Origin: Flavobacterium sufflavum
GTDB taxonomy: Bacteria; Bacteroidota; Bacteroidia; Flavobacteriales; Flavobacteriaceae
DNA: 64,000 bases
Assembly: GCF_004016525.1 (NCBI RefSeq)
Contig: NZ_SACJ01000001.1
Location: 434,001 to 498,000, forward strand
Reading direction: 5' to 3'
Positions within the stretch are counted from its first letter, which is position 1; every line of letters begins with the position of its first letter. A program made the translations under genes and the position numbers. The notes beneath the pieces are model-generated. The model saw only the letters and a program-made list of their open reading frames with translations, made no database searches and was not told the origin of the DNA. Shown here one piece after another: positions 44,681 through 54,264 of the stretch.

Positions 44681-45826
44681 TTATTCTTCTTCCGCTTTAA
44701 CCGCTTTCACTTCATTACCTTCTTGTCCAGGCCAGATTCCGTTTTTGATTGGTAGAGCTACCAATTTACTAGGGTCAATTTTTACATACTTAAGTCTTTC
44801 TCTTCTCCAAGTGTAAACGATATGCACCATTCCGTCTTTACTTTGAATCATAGAGGGATAAGAATACTGGCTGATTTTTGAGTCTTCCAATACCAAGGCA
44901 GCATTCCAATGAATTCCGTCTTTAGAAATAGAGACATTCAATGGCGTTCTTGGTCCTTTAGCTTCAGTTCCCGGAGGCAAAACGTGATTGTAAACTAACA
45001 GGTGTTTCCCGTTTTTCAAAGTAACCGCATCAGTTCCTGAATTGTTATTTGGCAAACCGATTAATTCTAAATCTGACCAGGTTTTTCCGTTATCTTTAGA
45101 AAATGTACTGTAGATAGCTCTGTTTCGAGTTCTACCAATTGCCTGAATGCTTCCGTCTTTATGGAAAAGAATACTTGGCTGAATAGCATTGATTTGTTTT
45201 TTCCCTCTTGCTAAAGTATCTCCCATAACCCAGGTTTTACCAAAATCAGGAGTTGATTCCATACGCAATCTCCAACCATCACCTTCGATACTTGATGGCA
45301 ACAATAAAGTCCCATTGCTTAACAATACCGGTTTATTTTTGATAGGCCCTAAGAATCCGTTAGGCATTTTTTCAGCTTCCGACCAGGTTTTTCCACCATC
45401 AGAAGATCTTCTTAGCATTCCCCACCATTCTGATGGTTTTGGCCCGATTTTGTAAAACAACATCAAATCACCTCCCGGTATTTGGTACAAAACAGGATTC
45501 CAGGTTGGCAATCTTGGTCCTTCTTTCATTACACCGTCGGCCACTTTTATTCCTTCGGTCCATTTGTCGCTGCCTTTAGGTTTTCTGCTTACATAAATAC
45601 AAACATCAGGGTTTCTTTCGGCAGTTCCTCCAAACCAAGATGTTACTAAATCTCCGTTGGTTGCTTCCACAATGGTTACAGCATGACAAGAAGGATAAGG
45701 TGCTTTTTCATAAATAAATTCATCTACTAAAATTCCTTCTTTCCAGGTTTTTTTCTCTAAAGCCGATTTACAGCTTGCTAAAAGTAGTACGGTTAAAACG
45801 AGAAGGCTTGTCTTTAAGGTTTTCAT
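44681..45826 (-). CDS. Sialidase-fold (BNR/Asp-box) lipoprotein
   Basis: A 381-residue lipoprotein (lipobox VLLLASC, Cys19) with a predicted six- or seven-bladed propeller. At least three Asp-boxes are visible: SSDGGKTWSEA, TPDFGKTWVMG and SKDNGKTWSDL. Families with this fold include exo-sialidases (GH33, which also takes other 2-keto sugar acids) and rhamnose-glucuronate lyases (PL42). In a putative RG-II locus, a role on Kdo or on a Rha-GlcA linkage is plausible, but neither can be shown. Its start lies two bases after the upstream GH78 stop, so translation is coupled. Confidence 0.82.
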   Translation of the reverse strand: MKTLKTSLLVLTVLLLASCKSALEKKTWKEGILVDEFIYEKAPYPSCHAVTIVEATNGDLVTSWFGGTAERNPDVCIYVSRKPKGSDKWTEGIKVADGVMKEGPRLPTWNPVLYQIPGGDLMLFYKIGPKPSEWWGMLRRSSDGGKTWSEAEKMPNGFLGPIKNKPVLLSNGTLLLPSSIEGDGWRLRMESTPDFGKTWVMGDTLARGKKQINAIQPSILFHKDGSIQAIGRTRNRAIYSTFSKDNGKTWSDLELIGLPNNNSGTDAVTLKNGKHLLVYNHVLPPGTEAKGPRTPLNVSISKDGIHWNAALVLEDSKISQYSYPSMIQSKDGMVHIVYTWRRERLKYVKIDPSKLVALPIKNGIWPGQEGNEVKAVKAEEE

Positions 45827-45828
45827 TA

Positions 45829-48585
45829 TTATTGTTTTATATTATTTACATTTATTTGATAAGTCCCTGAAGATAATTCAAGAACCAATTTATTATTTTC
45901 TATTTTATAATTTTTCGATACTTTACCTTTATTCACTTTTACATCCGAAGCATTCACCGTTGGTAAATAAACCAAAGCCGAAGTATTAGCCGGAATGCTA
46001 ATTTTCCATTCTAAAGTGTTTTTATTTTTCTTCCAGTCGCTTTTGATTGTTCCGTAGATCGATTCGTAAGAAGCGTTTACAAAAGTCAATCCGGCGTTAA
46101 AATCAGGTTTCATAATAATTTGTTTGAAACCCGGAGTTTCAGGATTGCTCTTGATTCCGGCCATATTTTCGTAGTACCAAATCAATAAATCACCCAAAAG
46201 CATCACGTGGTTTTGTGAATTCATTGATGGATCTGCGGTATTTCCGTTCCATAATTCCCAAATAGTTGTGGCACCGTTTTCGACCATAAAGCCCCAACTT
46301 GGATAAGTTTTGTTCGAAGCCAGTTTATAAGCCAAATCACCTCTTCCGAAGTTAGTCAATGTTCGCATCAAAAATTGCGTCCCGATTACTCCCGTGCTGA
46401 TGTGTCCTTGTTTGGTCTCCTCAACTTCATGAGCCATATTCTGGAATACTTTGTCTTTTAAGTTTTCAGGAACCAAACCAAAAGCCAAAGGCAATACATT
46501 TGCCGTCACCGTATTATTAGCGTAGTAGTTTTTTCCAGTATTTAAAAATTTAGCATTGAAAGCTTTTTTGATTCTCACGGCCAAATCATCATAATGTGCA
46601 ATATCAGCATCGGCATTTGCGATTACAGCAAACTTTTTCATAATTATTAAAAGCTCATAATAAAACGCACTCGATAACAATTGTCCATCGGTTAGACGGG
46701 CAGGATCTTTAGAACGAATCAATTCCAGTGATTCAGGTGGAACGCACCAATCACCATATTTATCCTTATCCATTAAATCATTTTGCAGATAATTTTCTTC
46801 CATGTAAACCATCCATTTTTTCATATATGGATATTGTTTTTTAACCACTGCCGCATCGCCAAATTGTTGGTACAACATATCGGCAACCGTAATGTAGGTT
46901 CCCGGCCAAGTCACATTATCACCATAATAACGCCAGAAAGCCGGCGCCACATCCGGTAATCCTCCATCCTGTGTTTGGGAATATTTAATATCATCCAGCC
47001 ATTTAGCATATAATGTTTGATTATCGAACAGAAAACTTTCGCCATAAGCTCCCGTTGTTCTGTCACCTAACCAAGGCTGGCGCTCATTTCGCTGTGGGCA
47101 GTCAATAGGCATTCCTTTGTAATTCCCTCTGATTCCCCACCAGGCATTTTTGAAAATCTGGTTCATTATTGCATCCGAAGATTCGAAAGTTCCGGTTGTT
47201 TTGATATCGTCATACACCACTTTCCCAACGAAATTATCCACTGTTGGTTTACCTGGAAAACCTGAAATTTCTACAAATCGGAATCCGTGAAATATAAAAC
47301 GTGGTTCCCAGATTTCTTCGCCTTCACCTTTCAAAGTATACACATCAGTGGTTTTGGCATCACGTAAATTAGCGATGTACAGCGAACCATCTTTCTGCAA
47401 TGACTCGGCAAATTTCATCGTGATTTGGTCACCGCTTTTTCCTTTTACTTTCAGTTGCAGCCAGCCCACCATGTTCTGACCAATATCTAGAATATAAGTT
47501 CCTCTTGGAGTCGCTTTAATCGAGATTGGTTTTACCTCGTCTTTAATTTTCATATTCGGCGTCATCTGCGCTTCATAAAAACCACCCGGTTCCTGCACAT
47601 ATCTGGCATTTACCCAGTTTTTATCGTCAAAATTAATAGTGTTCCAACCTTTCATTTCCTTGCGGGCATCGTATTCTTCACCATCATATTCGTTGTTAGA
47701 TAAAATCGGTCCGTCAGTAGTTAGTTTCCAGGTATCGTCTGTTCGGATAACTTCACTGCTCCCATCGGTATATTCCACAAACAATTGCAAAGCCATTTTC
47801 GGCAAACCAAAAGATTTGATTTTATAAGGTTTGTAATCCTGACGCATCGCGAAGAAACGACCATTTCCTAAAATCGTTCCCAACATGTTTTTACCTTCTT
47901 TCAATTGCGAAGTCACATCAAAAACATTGTATTTTACATTTTTGGTATAATCCGTTGGAACGGGAGCTAAGACTTGGTTGCCAATTTTATTTCCGTTGAT
48001 GTACAACTCGTACAAGCCCATTCCCATGATATACACCTTGGCGTTTTTGACTTGTTTTTTCAAATCAATTTCTTTTCGAAAATAACGGGCTGACAATTTA
48101 GAATACTGAGAAATGCTATCGTCTTTCGACAATTTTTCATAACCAATCCAACGTGTCGATTTCCAGTCGGCATAGGTTAAAATCCCGATGCTGAAATGAG
48201 CGTTTTCGGCCGATTTGGCTTCTCCTTTATCAGTAAAAACAGTTACTTTCCAGAATGCATTTTGACGGTCTTTTAACTTTTTCCCGTTATAAACAACATT
48301 AACCGAAGCATCACTTGTTACTTTTCCACTATCCCATAAATCGGCTTTATTCGCATTCAGGTTTTCTAAAGTGGAAGCGACGATAATTTGATAGGCCGTT
48401 TGTTTTACATCGTTAGCATCCGACTTTATCTGCCAGCTCAATCGCGGCTGAAGCACATCGATCCCTTCCGGATTGTTCAGCATTTCGCATTGCAGGTTTG
48501 TAACACTGATTTTGTTTTGGGCTTTCGCCAAAGAAAAACAGAACGATACTATGAGGATGAAGGTATGTAGAACTATTTTTTTCAT
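45829..48585 (-). CDS. GH78 alpha-L-rhamnosidase
   Basis: About 918 residues from the ATG at 48585 (signal peptide MKKIVLHTFILIVSFCFSLA; an upstream TTG is less likely). The order is typical of GH78: N-terminal Ig/bacterial rhamnosidase domains (TNLQCEMLNNPEGIDVLQPR), a concanavalin-like domain, then an alpha/alpha-six barrel. The barrel holds DCPQRNERQPWLGD with the catalytic Glu, and WNGNTADPSMNSQNHVMLGD-like motifs late. It removes terminal alpha-L-rhamnose. It is paired with the sialidase-fold lipoprotein. Rhamnose caps occur in several RG-II chains. Confidence 0.94.
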   Translation of the reverse strand: MKKIVLHTFILIVSFCFSLAKAQNKISVTNLQCEMLNNPEGIDVLQPRLSWQIKSDANDVKQTAYQIIVASTLENLNANKADLWDSGKVTSDASVNVVYNGKKLKDRQNAFWKVTVFTDKGEAKSAENAHFSIGILTYADWKSTRWIGYEKLSKDDSISQYSKLSARYFRKEIDLKKQVKNAKVYIMGMGLYELYINGNKIGNQVLAPVPTDYTKNVKYNVFDVTSQLKEGKNMLGTILGNGRFFAMRQDYKPYKIKSFGLPKMALQLFVEYTDGSSEVIRTDDTWKLTTDGPILSNNEYDGEEYDARKEMKGWNTINFDDKNWVNARYVQEPGGFYEAQMTPNMKIKDEVKPISIKATPRGTYILDIGQNMVGWLQLKVKGKSGDQITMKFAESLQKDGSLYIANLRDAKTTDVYTLKGEGEEIWEPRFIFHGFRFVEISGFPGKPTVDNFVGKVVYDDIKTTGTFESSDAIMNQIFKNAWWGIRGNYKGMPIDCPQRNERQPWLGDRTTGAYGESFLFDNQTLYAKWLDDIKYSQTQDGGLPDVAPAFWRYYGDNVTWPGTYITVADMLYQQFGDAAVVKKQYPYMKKWMVYMEENYLQNDLMDKDKYGDWCVPPESLELIRSKDPARLTDGQLLSSAFYYELLIIMKKFAVIANADADIAHYDDLAVRIKKAFNAKFLNTGKNYYANNTVTANVLPLAFGLVPENLKDKVFQNMAHEVEETKQGHISTGVIGTQFLMRTLTNFGRGDLAYKLASNKTYPSWGFMVENGATTIWELWNGNTADPSMNSQNHVMLLGDLLIWYYENMAGIKSNPETPGFKQIIMKPDFNAGLTFVNASYESIYGTIKSDWKKNKNTLEWKISIPANTSALVYLPTVNASDVKVNKGKVSKNYKIENNKLVLELSSGTYQINVNNIKQ

Positions 48586-48603
48586 AAATTTTATTTGCAA
48601 TTA

Positions 48604-48636
48604 AGACCCGACAGGTTTTTGAAATCTGTCGGGTCT
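48604..48636. terminator. Hairpin between GH142-type and GH78 genes
   Basis: AGACCCGACAG (48604-48614) pairs with CTGTCGGGTCT (48626-48636), an 11-bp perfect stem. It ends the upstream minus-strand gene and separates blocks. Confidence 0.8.
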
Positions 48637-48650
48637 GTTTACCATTCTTT

Positions 48651-50216
48651 TTATTCCGATACTAATTTTTCCAATTTTTCAGAAGCAGCGATCTCTTTTC
48701 CGTTTTTGAAAATCCTGAAACCTTTCCCTTTATGGTATTTCTCTCCTGTTTTATCCCAAAGAATTGTGATAATATTACCGTGATACAACACATTATCCAA
48801 ACAAAACCAATCCCATTTTTCCTGTGGAATCAACGGATTTACTTCTATCTTTTCATCTGCTCTAGGTCGTAAACCTATCAATCCTGTAATCATCAAATCA
48901 TTAAAAGTCGAGTGATTGTAATAACGACTTCTTTCTCTTTCACCCATTAACCAATAACCAGTAGTTTCATCCAGATATTCCCCTAAATACGGTCTTCCGT
49001 GAAAATATTGCGATTCCACATACAAATTCATTTGTTTGAAATAATCGGTTTTGCCAACGAAATTCTGACTGTAATTATTCAAAACATTCGCCATGGCCGT
49101 TAAAGTTTGTGAAGTGGCAAATGGCCAAATCGCTCCATCCCATTCGCAGGTTCCTGTTCCGTGCGTTCTAAAACGCGGACTTCTTCGTTCAGCAGTTGTC
49201 AATCCAAAAGGAGCCGAAAATCCTTTTTCATCCTTAATTTGCTCCCAGGCTTTTTCGAAACCTTTGTCTTTTTGTGGCAAATTAAAATACCAGGGAATAA
49301 ATCCAATAGCTTCACGAACTTGCGCCAAAGTATCTTTCTCTGTAAAGGTTTCAAAAAATTCCGATTTTGAATTCCACAGTTTCGTTTCCACTAATTTTTG
49401 TAGCGTATCCGCTTTTGCAATAAAATAACTTTCATTTTTGCCATCACCTTTCATTTTTGCCATTTTAGCCAAAGCCGTTGCGTTTCCAAACATATAACTG
49501 TTAATTGTAGGACGGGCATTTCTAAATTTTCTGGCTCCGCTCAGGGATTCTTCCATTCCGTCTTTTACATCAAATTGCCAGAACAAGCCATCTTTACGTT
49601 TTCTGTCTCCTTCCCAAGCCGCATATTCAGCAACTAAATCCGGATACATATCCAACAAAAACTTATCATCTTTATTGACCAAATAACGGTTATATAAAGC
49701 ACTGGCAGTCCAGCTACTGAAGGTTCTTAACTTCTTCATCATTTTCCCTTCGTTACCTCTGAACCAAATATGGATATCCTGTTCCAAGTATTTTGGATCA
49801 TGAACCCATCTGAATTCTTGGATGTGATGCCCTAAAGCAGAACTAATCATATTGTATTTATCGGCATACGAACGATCCACCAAAAACTCCGTAATGGCAA
49901 AACCTTGTGGTGTTTTGATAATGTGCTTACGAGCTGACCACCAACGGAAATAATAGATTTCTTCAAAATTTTGTTGCGGACATTCAAACAAAGGAATATT
50001 TGATTTCATCCAAACCCAGGCACTGTCATTCGGAACTGCAAATTTCAGATTTTCATCTTCCATGGTGTTGAAATAATCAACATAATGCTTAAAATCAGCC
50101 GCTTTCAAAACAGCTGCTTTATTTTTTTGAGAATAGCCAGCACCCGATTTACAACTGCTGAAAGCTGCAATCAAAACTGCGAAAGCGATTATTTTGTATT
50201 TAAATTGGTGTAACAT
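48651..50216 (-). CDS. GH142-type beta-L-arabinofuranosidase, lipoprotein
   Basis: A 521-residue lipoprotein (lipobox IAAFSSC, Cys22) with a six-hairpin alpha/alpha barrel of the MGH1-like type: EIYYFRWWSARKHIIKTPQG, EFRWVHDPKYLEQDIHIWF, FWQFDVKDGMEESLSGARKF and WDGAIWPFATSQTL hold the conserved acidic residues. I link it to GH142, founded by a domain of B. thetaiotaomicron BT1020, from the YYFRWW/MEESLSGAR pattern and the locus. GH142 removes beta-L-arabinofuranose from RG-II. A wider GH63/GH37-like assignment is the fallback. Confidence 0.75.
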   Translation of the reverse strand: MLHQFKYKIIAFAVLIAAFSSCKSGAGYSQKNKAAVLKAADFKHYVDYFNTMEDENLKFAVPNDSAWVWMKSNIPLFECPQQNFEEIYYFRWWSARKHIIKTPQGFAITEFLVDRSYADKYNMISSALGHHIQEFRWVHDPKYLEQDIHIWFRGNEGKMMKKLRTFSSWTASALYNRYLVNKDDKFLLDMYPDLVAEYAAWEGDRKRKDGLFWQFDVKDGMEESLSGARKFRNARPTINSYMFGNATALAKMAKMKGDGKNESYFIAKADTLQKLVETKLWNSKSEFFETFTEKDTLAQVREAIGFIPWYFNLPQKDKGFEKAWEQIKDEKGFSAPFGLTTAERRSPRFRTHGTGTCEWDGAIWPFATSQTLTAMANVLNNYSQNFVGKTDYFKQMNLYVESQYFHGRPYLGEYLDETTGYWLMGERERSRYYNHSTFNDLMITGLIGLRPRADEKIEVNPLIPQEKWDWFCLDNVLYHGNIITILWDKTGEKYHKGKGFRIFKNGKEIAASEKLEKLVSE

Positions 50217-50253
50217 TGTTCTATTCTTTTAATTTAGTTTTCCGTTTGTCATT

Positions 50254-50344
50254 CCCCTCTTTTTAAGAGGGGTGGCTGAAAGCCGGGGTGTTTTTTCACT
50301 ATATTTTTCCACCCCTCCCTACGGGCACCCCTCAAATGGAGGGG
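50254..50344. repeat. Composite G/C-rich hairpins
   Basis: CCCCTCTT/AAGAGGGG (50254-50272) and CCCCTC/GAGGGG (50328-50344) form two small stems, joined by a CGGGGTG...CACCCC pair. It fills the gap between the GH95 and GH142-type genes. Confidence 0.75.
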
Positions 50345-50349
50345 AAAAA

Positions 50350-52827
50350 TTAATTCCCGTAAAAAGTATAAGTCTGTCCTGCTTTCATTTCTACATCGTA
50401 TTCATTATACTTTGGCAATTGCACTTTAGGCAATTTTGCTTCTTTAGAAATAATCGGTTTTTTCACTTCCACCTCATAAAATAAAGGATTCGGATTTTTC
50501 CCTTTTGCATTTTTAAGTACAAATCCTTTGTCTGCTTTTAACGTGTTTTCTAATTTCAAACGGCAGTTTCCACCAATTTTTGAATATACTTTCAAAGTTG
50601 AAACTTTGTTATTTTTCCATTCCATATCTATTACAAAACCACCTCGGGCTACTAATCCTTTTATCGAACCATCTTTCCAAACCGTTGGCAAGGCCGGTAA
50701 TAATTGAATAGCTCCTTCCTGAGACTGCATCAGCATTTCGGCAATTCCTGCGGTACATCCAAAATTACCGTCAATCTGAAATGGCTGGTGTGCATCAAGC
50801 ATATTCGGATAAGTTCCACCACCTTTTCTTTGGTCAGCCGTTACCAAATGCAATTGATCCTGAATCAATTTATAAGCGTGATTTCCGTCTAACAAACGGG
50901 CCCATAAATTAACTTTCCACCCCATAGACCAACCAGTAGATTCATCTGTTCTGTAAATCAACGATTGTTTAGCCGCTTCAAATAATTCAGGTGTTTTAAT
51001 TGGTGAAATCTGATTACTCGGAAACAAGCCGTACAAATGCGAAACGTGACGGTGATTGTCTTGTGGATTGTCCCAATCTTCCTGCCATTCTTGTAACTGA
51101 TTGTGTTTCCCCACTTTCATTGGAGGCATTTTTGCCAAAGCTGCTGCCAATTCTTTGGTAAAAGCTGCATCAGGCGAAACCAAAGCCGAAGCTTCCATCA
51201 CATGGGTAAACAAATCAAAAACCAATTGGTTATCCATAGTTGTTCCCGAAGCAATAGTCGATTTTCCATCCTCGCCGGCATGTGCATTTTCAGGAGAAGA
51301 AGAAGGCACTACGACTAAATAACCTGTATTTGGATCCATAACCATGAAATCAAGGAAAAACTGCGCCGCTCCTTTCATCACCGGATAAATTTCGGTCAAG
51401 TATTTTTTGTCGCCTGTATACAGATAACGTTCCCACAAATCCTGGCAAACCCAGGCGCCACCTGTAGGCCACATTCCTGAAGCTGCCTGATCTACCGGAG
51501 CGGTTACGCGCCAAATATCGGTATTATGATGCAAGACCCAACCGCGGGCATTGTACATTGTTTTTGCAGTTTCAGCACCGGTAACACTCAATTCTTTTGC
51601 CATTTGGATAAAAGGCTCGTGCATTTCAGAAAGATTGGTTAGCTGAGCCGGCCAATAATTCATTTCGGCATTGATGTTTGTAGTGTATTTACTGTCCCAG
51701 GGAGGCGAAACCATATCGTTCCAAATTCCCTGTAAATTAGCCGGTTGTCCACCCGGTTGCGAAGATGAAATCAACAAATAACGACCAAATTGAAAATACA
51801 AAGCCGCTAATTGCGGATCAAATTGTTTCGAGAAATTTCTAATACGCTCATCAGTTGTAGCATTCATAGCCGAATTTGTACCCAAATCCAATGCTACACG
51901 GTTAAAGAATTTTTGGTAATAAGCCACATGTGCTTTCTTAATTTCATCAAAGTTTTTGGTCAAGGCCGCTTCAAGAAAACGTTTACATTTTTGCTCCTGA
52001 TTTTCGTCTAATGTTTTGTAATCAACAAAATTAGTTCCAATAGAAATGTACAAAGTCGCTTCATCAGCTCCATTGATGCTTAAAACCCCATTTTTTGAAG
52101 TTACTTTTCCACCTTTATTTTGAACTGCCAGACGACCCTCAAATTTTACTTTCCCTTTTACACCTTCAAAATTAGTTCCGGTTCCGGTCATCACAATTTC
52201 GTTGTTGTCTGAAAAAGAAATGGTTTTATCAATCGGGCTGTTCATCATCACATTACAGCTAATCTTCCCGGCTTTGCTGGCCGATAATTTCACTGCAATA
52301 ACCTGATCAGCAAAAGCAGTTAATACTTCTCTCTTATAAGTAACGCCATCCACCTCGTATTGAACCGAAGCCGTGGCATTGGCAATATCTAAATCACGGT
52401 AATAATTTTTATAATCGTTATGCCCATTGAACGAAATATACACACTCCCAAAGGTTTGATACGGCATCCCATCATTAGTTTGCGACATGATATCACGAGT
52501 AGCTAATTCCTGGGCTTCTTTGAATTTTCCTTCAAAAACTAACTTTCTTACCACTGGCAAAGCAGCTAACGATTTGCTATGTGCATTTGTGTTTGGAGAA
52601 CCTGCCCAAATAGTTTCTTCGTTTAATTGTAAACGTTCGATAGACGGATCTCCAAAAACCATTGCTCCCAAACGACCATTCCCCAAAGGCAGGGCTTCAT
52701 TCCAGATAGCAGCGGGTTTATTGTACCAAAGTTTTAAATCCGATTTTGATTGCGCCTGAATTGTTATCGTTACCAAAAAAGTCGATAATCCAAATAAAAT
52801 TCTCGCTATATTATTTCTTAACTTCAT
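50350..52827 (-). CDS. GH95 alpha-L-fucosidase/galactosidase
   Basis: 825 residues from the ATG at 52827, which opens the signal peptide ([20 protein letters not shown]). It overlaps the upstream esterase gene by 17 bases. The N-terminal GH95 domain has [20 protein letters not shown], and the barrel has [15 protein letters not shown] and Asp686 in QIDGNFG; these positions correspond to catalytic Asn and Asp of known GH95 enzymes. Members release alpha-1,2-L-fucose or alpha-L-galactose. B. thetaiotaomicron BT1010 takes L-galactose from RG-II. HRHVSH (592-597) may help tell which. Confidence 0.93.
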   Translation of the reverse strand: MKLRNNIARILFGLSTFLVTITIQAQSKSDLKLWYNKPAAIWNEALPLGNGRLGAMVFGDPSIERLQLNEETIWAGSPNTNAHSKSLAALPVVRKLVFEGKFKEAQELATRDIMSQTNDGMPYQTFGSVYISFNGHNDYKNYYRDLDIANATASVQYEVDGVTYKREVLTAFADQVIAVKLSASKAGKISCNVMMNSPIDKTISFSDNNEIVMTGTGTNFEGVKGKVKFEGRLAVQNKGGKVTSKNGVLSINGADEATLYISIGTNFVDYKTLDENQEQKCKRFLEAALTKNFDEIKKAHVAYYQKFFNRVALDLGTNSAMNATTDERIRNFSKQFDPQLAALYFQFGRYLLISSSQPGGQPANLQGIWNDMVSPPWDSKYTTNINAEMNYWPAQLTNLSEMHEPFIQMAKELSVTGAETAKTMYNARGWVLHHNTDIWRVTAPVDQAASGMWPTGGAWVCQDLWERYLYTGDKKYLTEIYPVMKGAAQFFLDFMVMDPNTGYLVVVPSSSPENAHAGEDGKSTIASGTTMDNQLVFDLFTHVMEASALVSPDAAFTKELAAALAKMPPMKVGKHNQLQEWQEDWDNPQDNHRHVSHLYGLFPSNQISPIKTPELFEAAKQSLIYRTDESTGWSMGWKVNLWARLLDGNHAYKLIQDQLHLVTADQRKGGGTYPNMLDAHQPFQIDGNFGCTAGIAEMLMQSQEGAIQLLPALPTVWKDGSIKGLVARGGFVIDMEWKNNKVSTLKVYSKIGGNCRLKLENTLKADKGFVLKNAKGKNPNPLFYEVEVKKPIISKEAKLPKVQLPKYNEYDVEMKAGQTYTFYGN

Positions 52828-54223
52828 ATACTTTTTCGTTTTTTTCGCCAAAAAGGGCATATAGTTGATTAATATCTTTTAATGCATTTGCAGGTAACTT
52901 TTCGCCTTTAGCGCCAAAAACCAATAGCTTTTCTGTTGGTTCTATCACACAAGTCGATTCGTCTATTTCTCCTTTGCTGTTTTTTACTTTGTTAATGTTC
53001 AATCCTAAATATTTTGCCATAAAAGGATACATCGCCATGCGTTTTGACTCTCCATAATTATGTCCTTCTTTAGGAAAATGTACATTTTCAACCAAACTTT
53101 GTTTTCCATACAAACCATAGGTTTTTTGAATAAATGGAAATTCTAATTCCGGCACTGTAGCCGTCCAATCGCCACCATCGGAAACAATCAACTGTGGTTT
53201 TGGAGCCGCCATTGCTGCAATTTCAGCATTGTTTGTTCCGTTTCCACAAAGGTGTAAACCGCGACCACTTTCACAAGGACAACCACCAACAAAATGAGAT
53301 GATGTCATTACCACCGGCACTGAAACTTTTATTCTGTCATCAATCGCTGCCAAAAACATCGTTTGAGAACCACCACCAGAACCTCCGGTAGCTGCTACGC
53401 GACTCATGTCAGCATATTTTTGTGTTGCCAAATAATCTAACAATCGTTCAGCACTTAAAACCTGAATAGTTTGCGCAATACTATTTCGATGTAAAATCGA
53501 TTCAAACTGTAAAGTCGATTCACCCCAGGCAAACAAATCAAAATCTACCACAACCGCTCCCATTTTTGCCAATATAGCGCAACGGTATTGCTGGTCTTTT
53601 CTATACCTTCCATCACCAAAATGTCCATTAGGCGTAATCACTACAGCCGCTTTTCCTTTTAATGGATAGGGTTTGTAAATAGAACCCGTTGCATAAACGC
53701 CCGGAATAATTTCCAAACCAATATTCTCCACACTGTAATCTTTATAGATTCTTTTTGGTGTCAAAATTGGTTTTCCCTTTGGCATTGGCGGTGCTTTGTC
53801 TAAACCAATGGAACTAATGATACATTGTTTCAAATCGGCTTTTCTGCTTTCCCAGGCTTTTAAATTAGGATACAAATCAGCCAGATATTCCAAACGCTCT
53901 TTGCCTACATCAATCGATCTTCTGGCGTATTCAAACTTTCGAATCACATAAGTTGAATCATTTTCTTTGAAAAAAGTAAGATCAAACGGAGCTAAAATGG
54001 CTGTCAATGAAACCTCTAAATTCCCCTGACGAATTCTCCATTCGGCATAATCCAGTTCCTTGCCTTTTAACAAACCATCTTTATCGTTAATCGTAACTTT
54101 AAAAATGGATTCGATTGTTTTGATGGCCTTTGCTATCGGTTCTCTATAATTACTATCGGAAGTTTGCGCACTTACTTTTGGTAAGAACAAAAACAGAAAT
54201 GCCACAAAAAACAGCTTTTTCAT
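52811..54223 (-). CDS. Alpha/beta-hydrolase esterase with STN-like N-terminus
   Basis: 470 residues from the ATG at 54223 (signal peptide [20 protein letters not shown]; earlier starts overlap the GH78 stop). Residues about 30-98 look like a short STN/secretin-type domain ([20 protein letters not shown] ... [16 protein letters not shown]). The hydrolase follows: nucleophile Ser282 in [13 protein letters not shown], acid in DGGDW and a likely His in FPKEGHNY. It resembles acetyl-xylan/pectin esterases, so it probably removes acetyl or methyl esters from the pectin. It overlaps the GH95 gene, so the two are co-expressed. Confidence 0.8.
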   Translation of the reverse strand: MKKLFFVAFLFLFLPKVSAQTSDSNYREPIAKAIKTIESIFKVTINDKDGLLKGKELDYAEWRIRQGNLEVSLTAILAPFDLTFFKENDSTYVIRKFEYARRSIDVGKERLEYLADLYPNLKAWESRKADLKQCIISSIGLDKAPPMPKGKPILTPKRIYKDYSVENIGLEIIPGVYATGSIYKPYPLKGKAAVVITPNGHFGDGRYRKDQQYRCAILAKMGAVVVDFDLFAWGESTLQFESILHRNSIAQTIQVLSAERLLDYLATQKYADMSRVAATGGSGGGSQTMFLAAIDDRIKVSVPVVMTSSHFVGGCPCESGRGLHLCGNGTNNAEIAAMAAPKPQLIVSDGGDWTATVPELEFPFIQKTYGLYGKQSLVENVHFPKEGHNYGESKRMAMYPFMAKYLGLNINKVKNSKGEIDESTCVIEPTEKLLVFGAKGEKLPANALKDINQLYALFGEKNEKVYEVKK

Positions 54224-54264
54224 TCTATCCCTTTTCCTCTTTAAATTTATCATTTTATTTTCAT

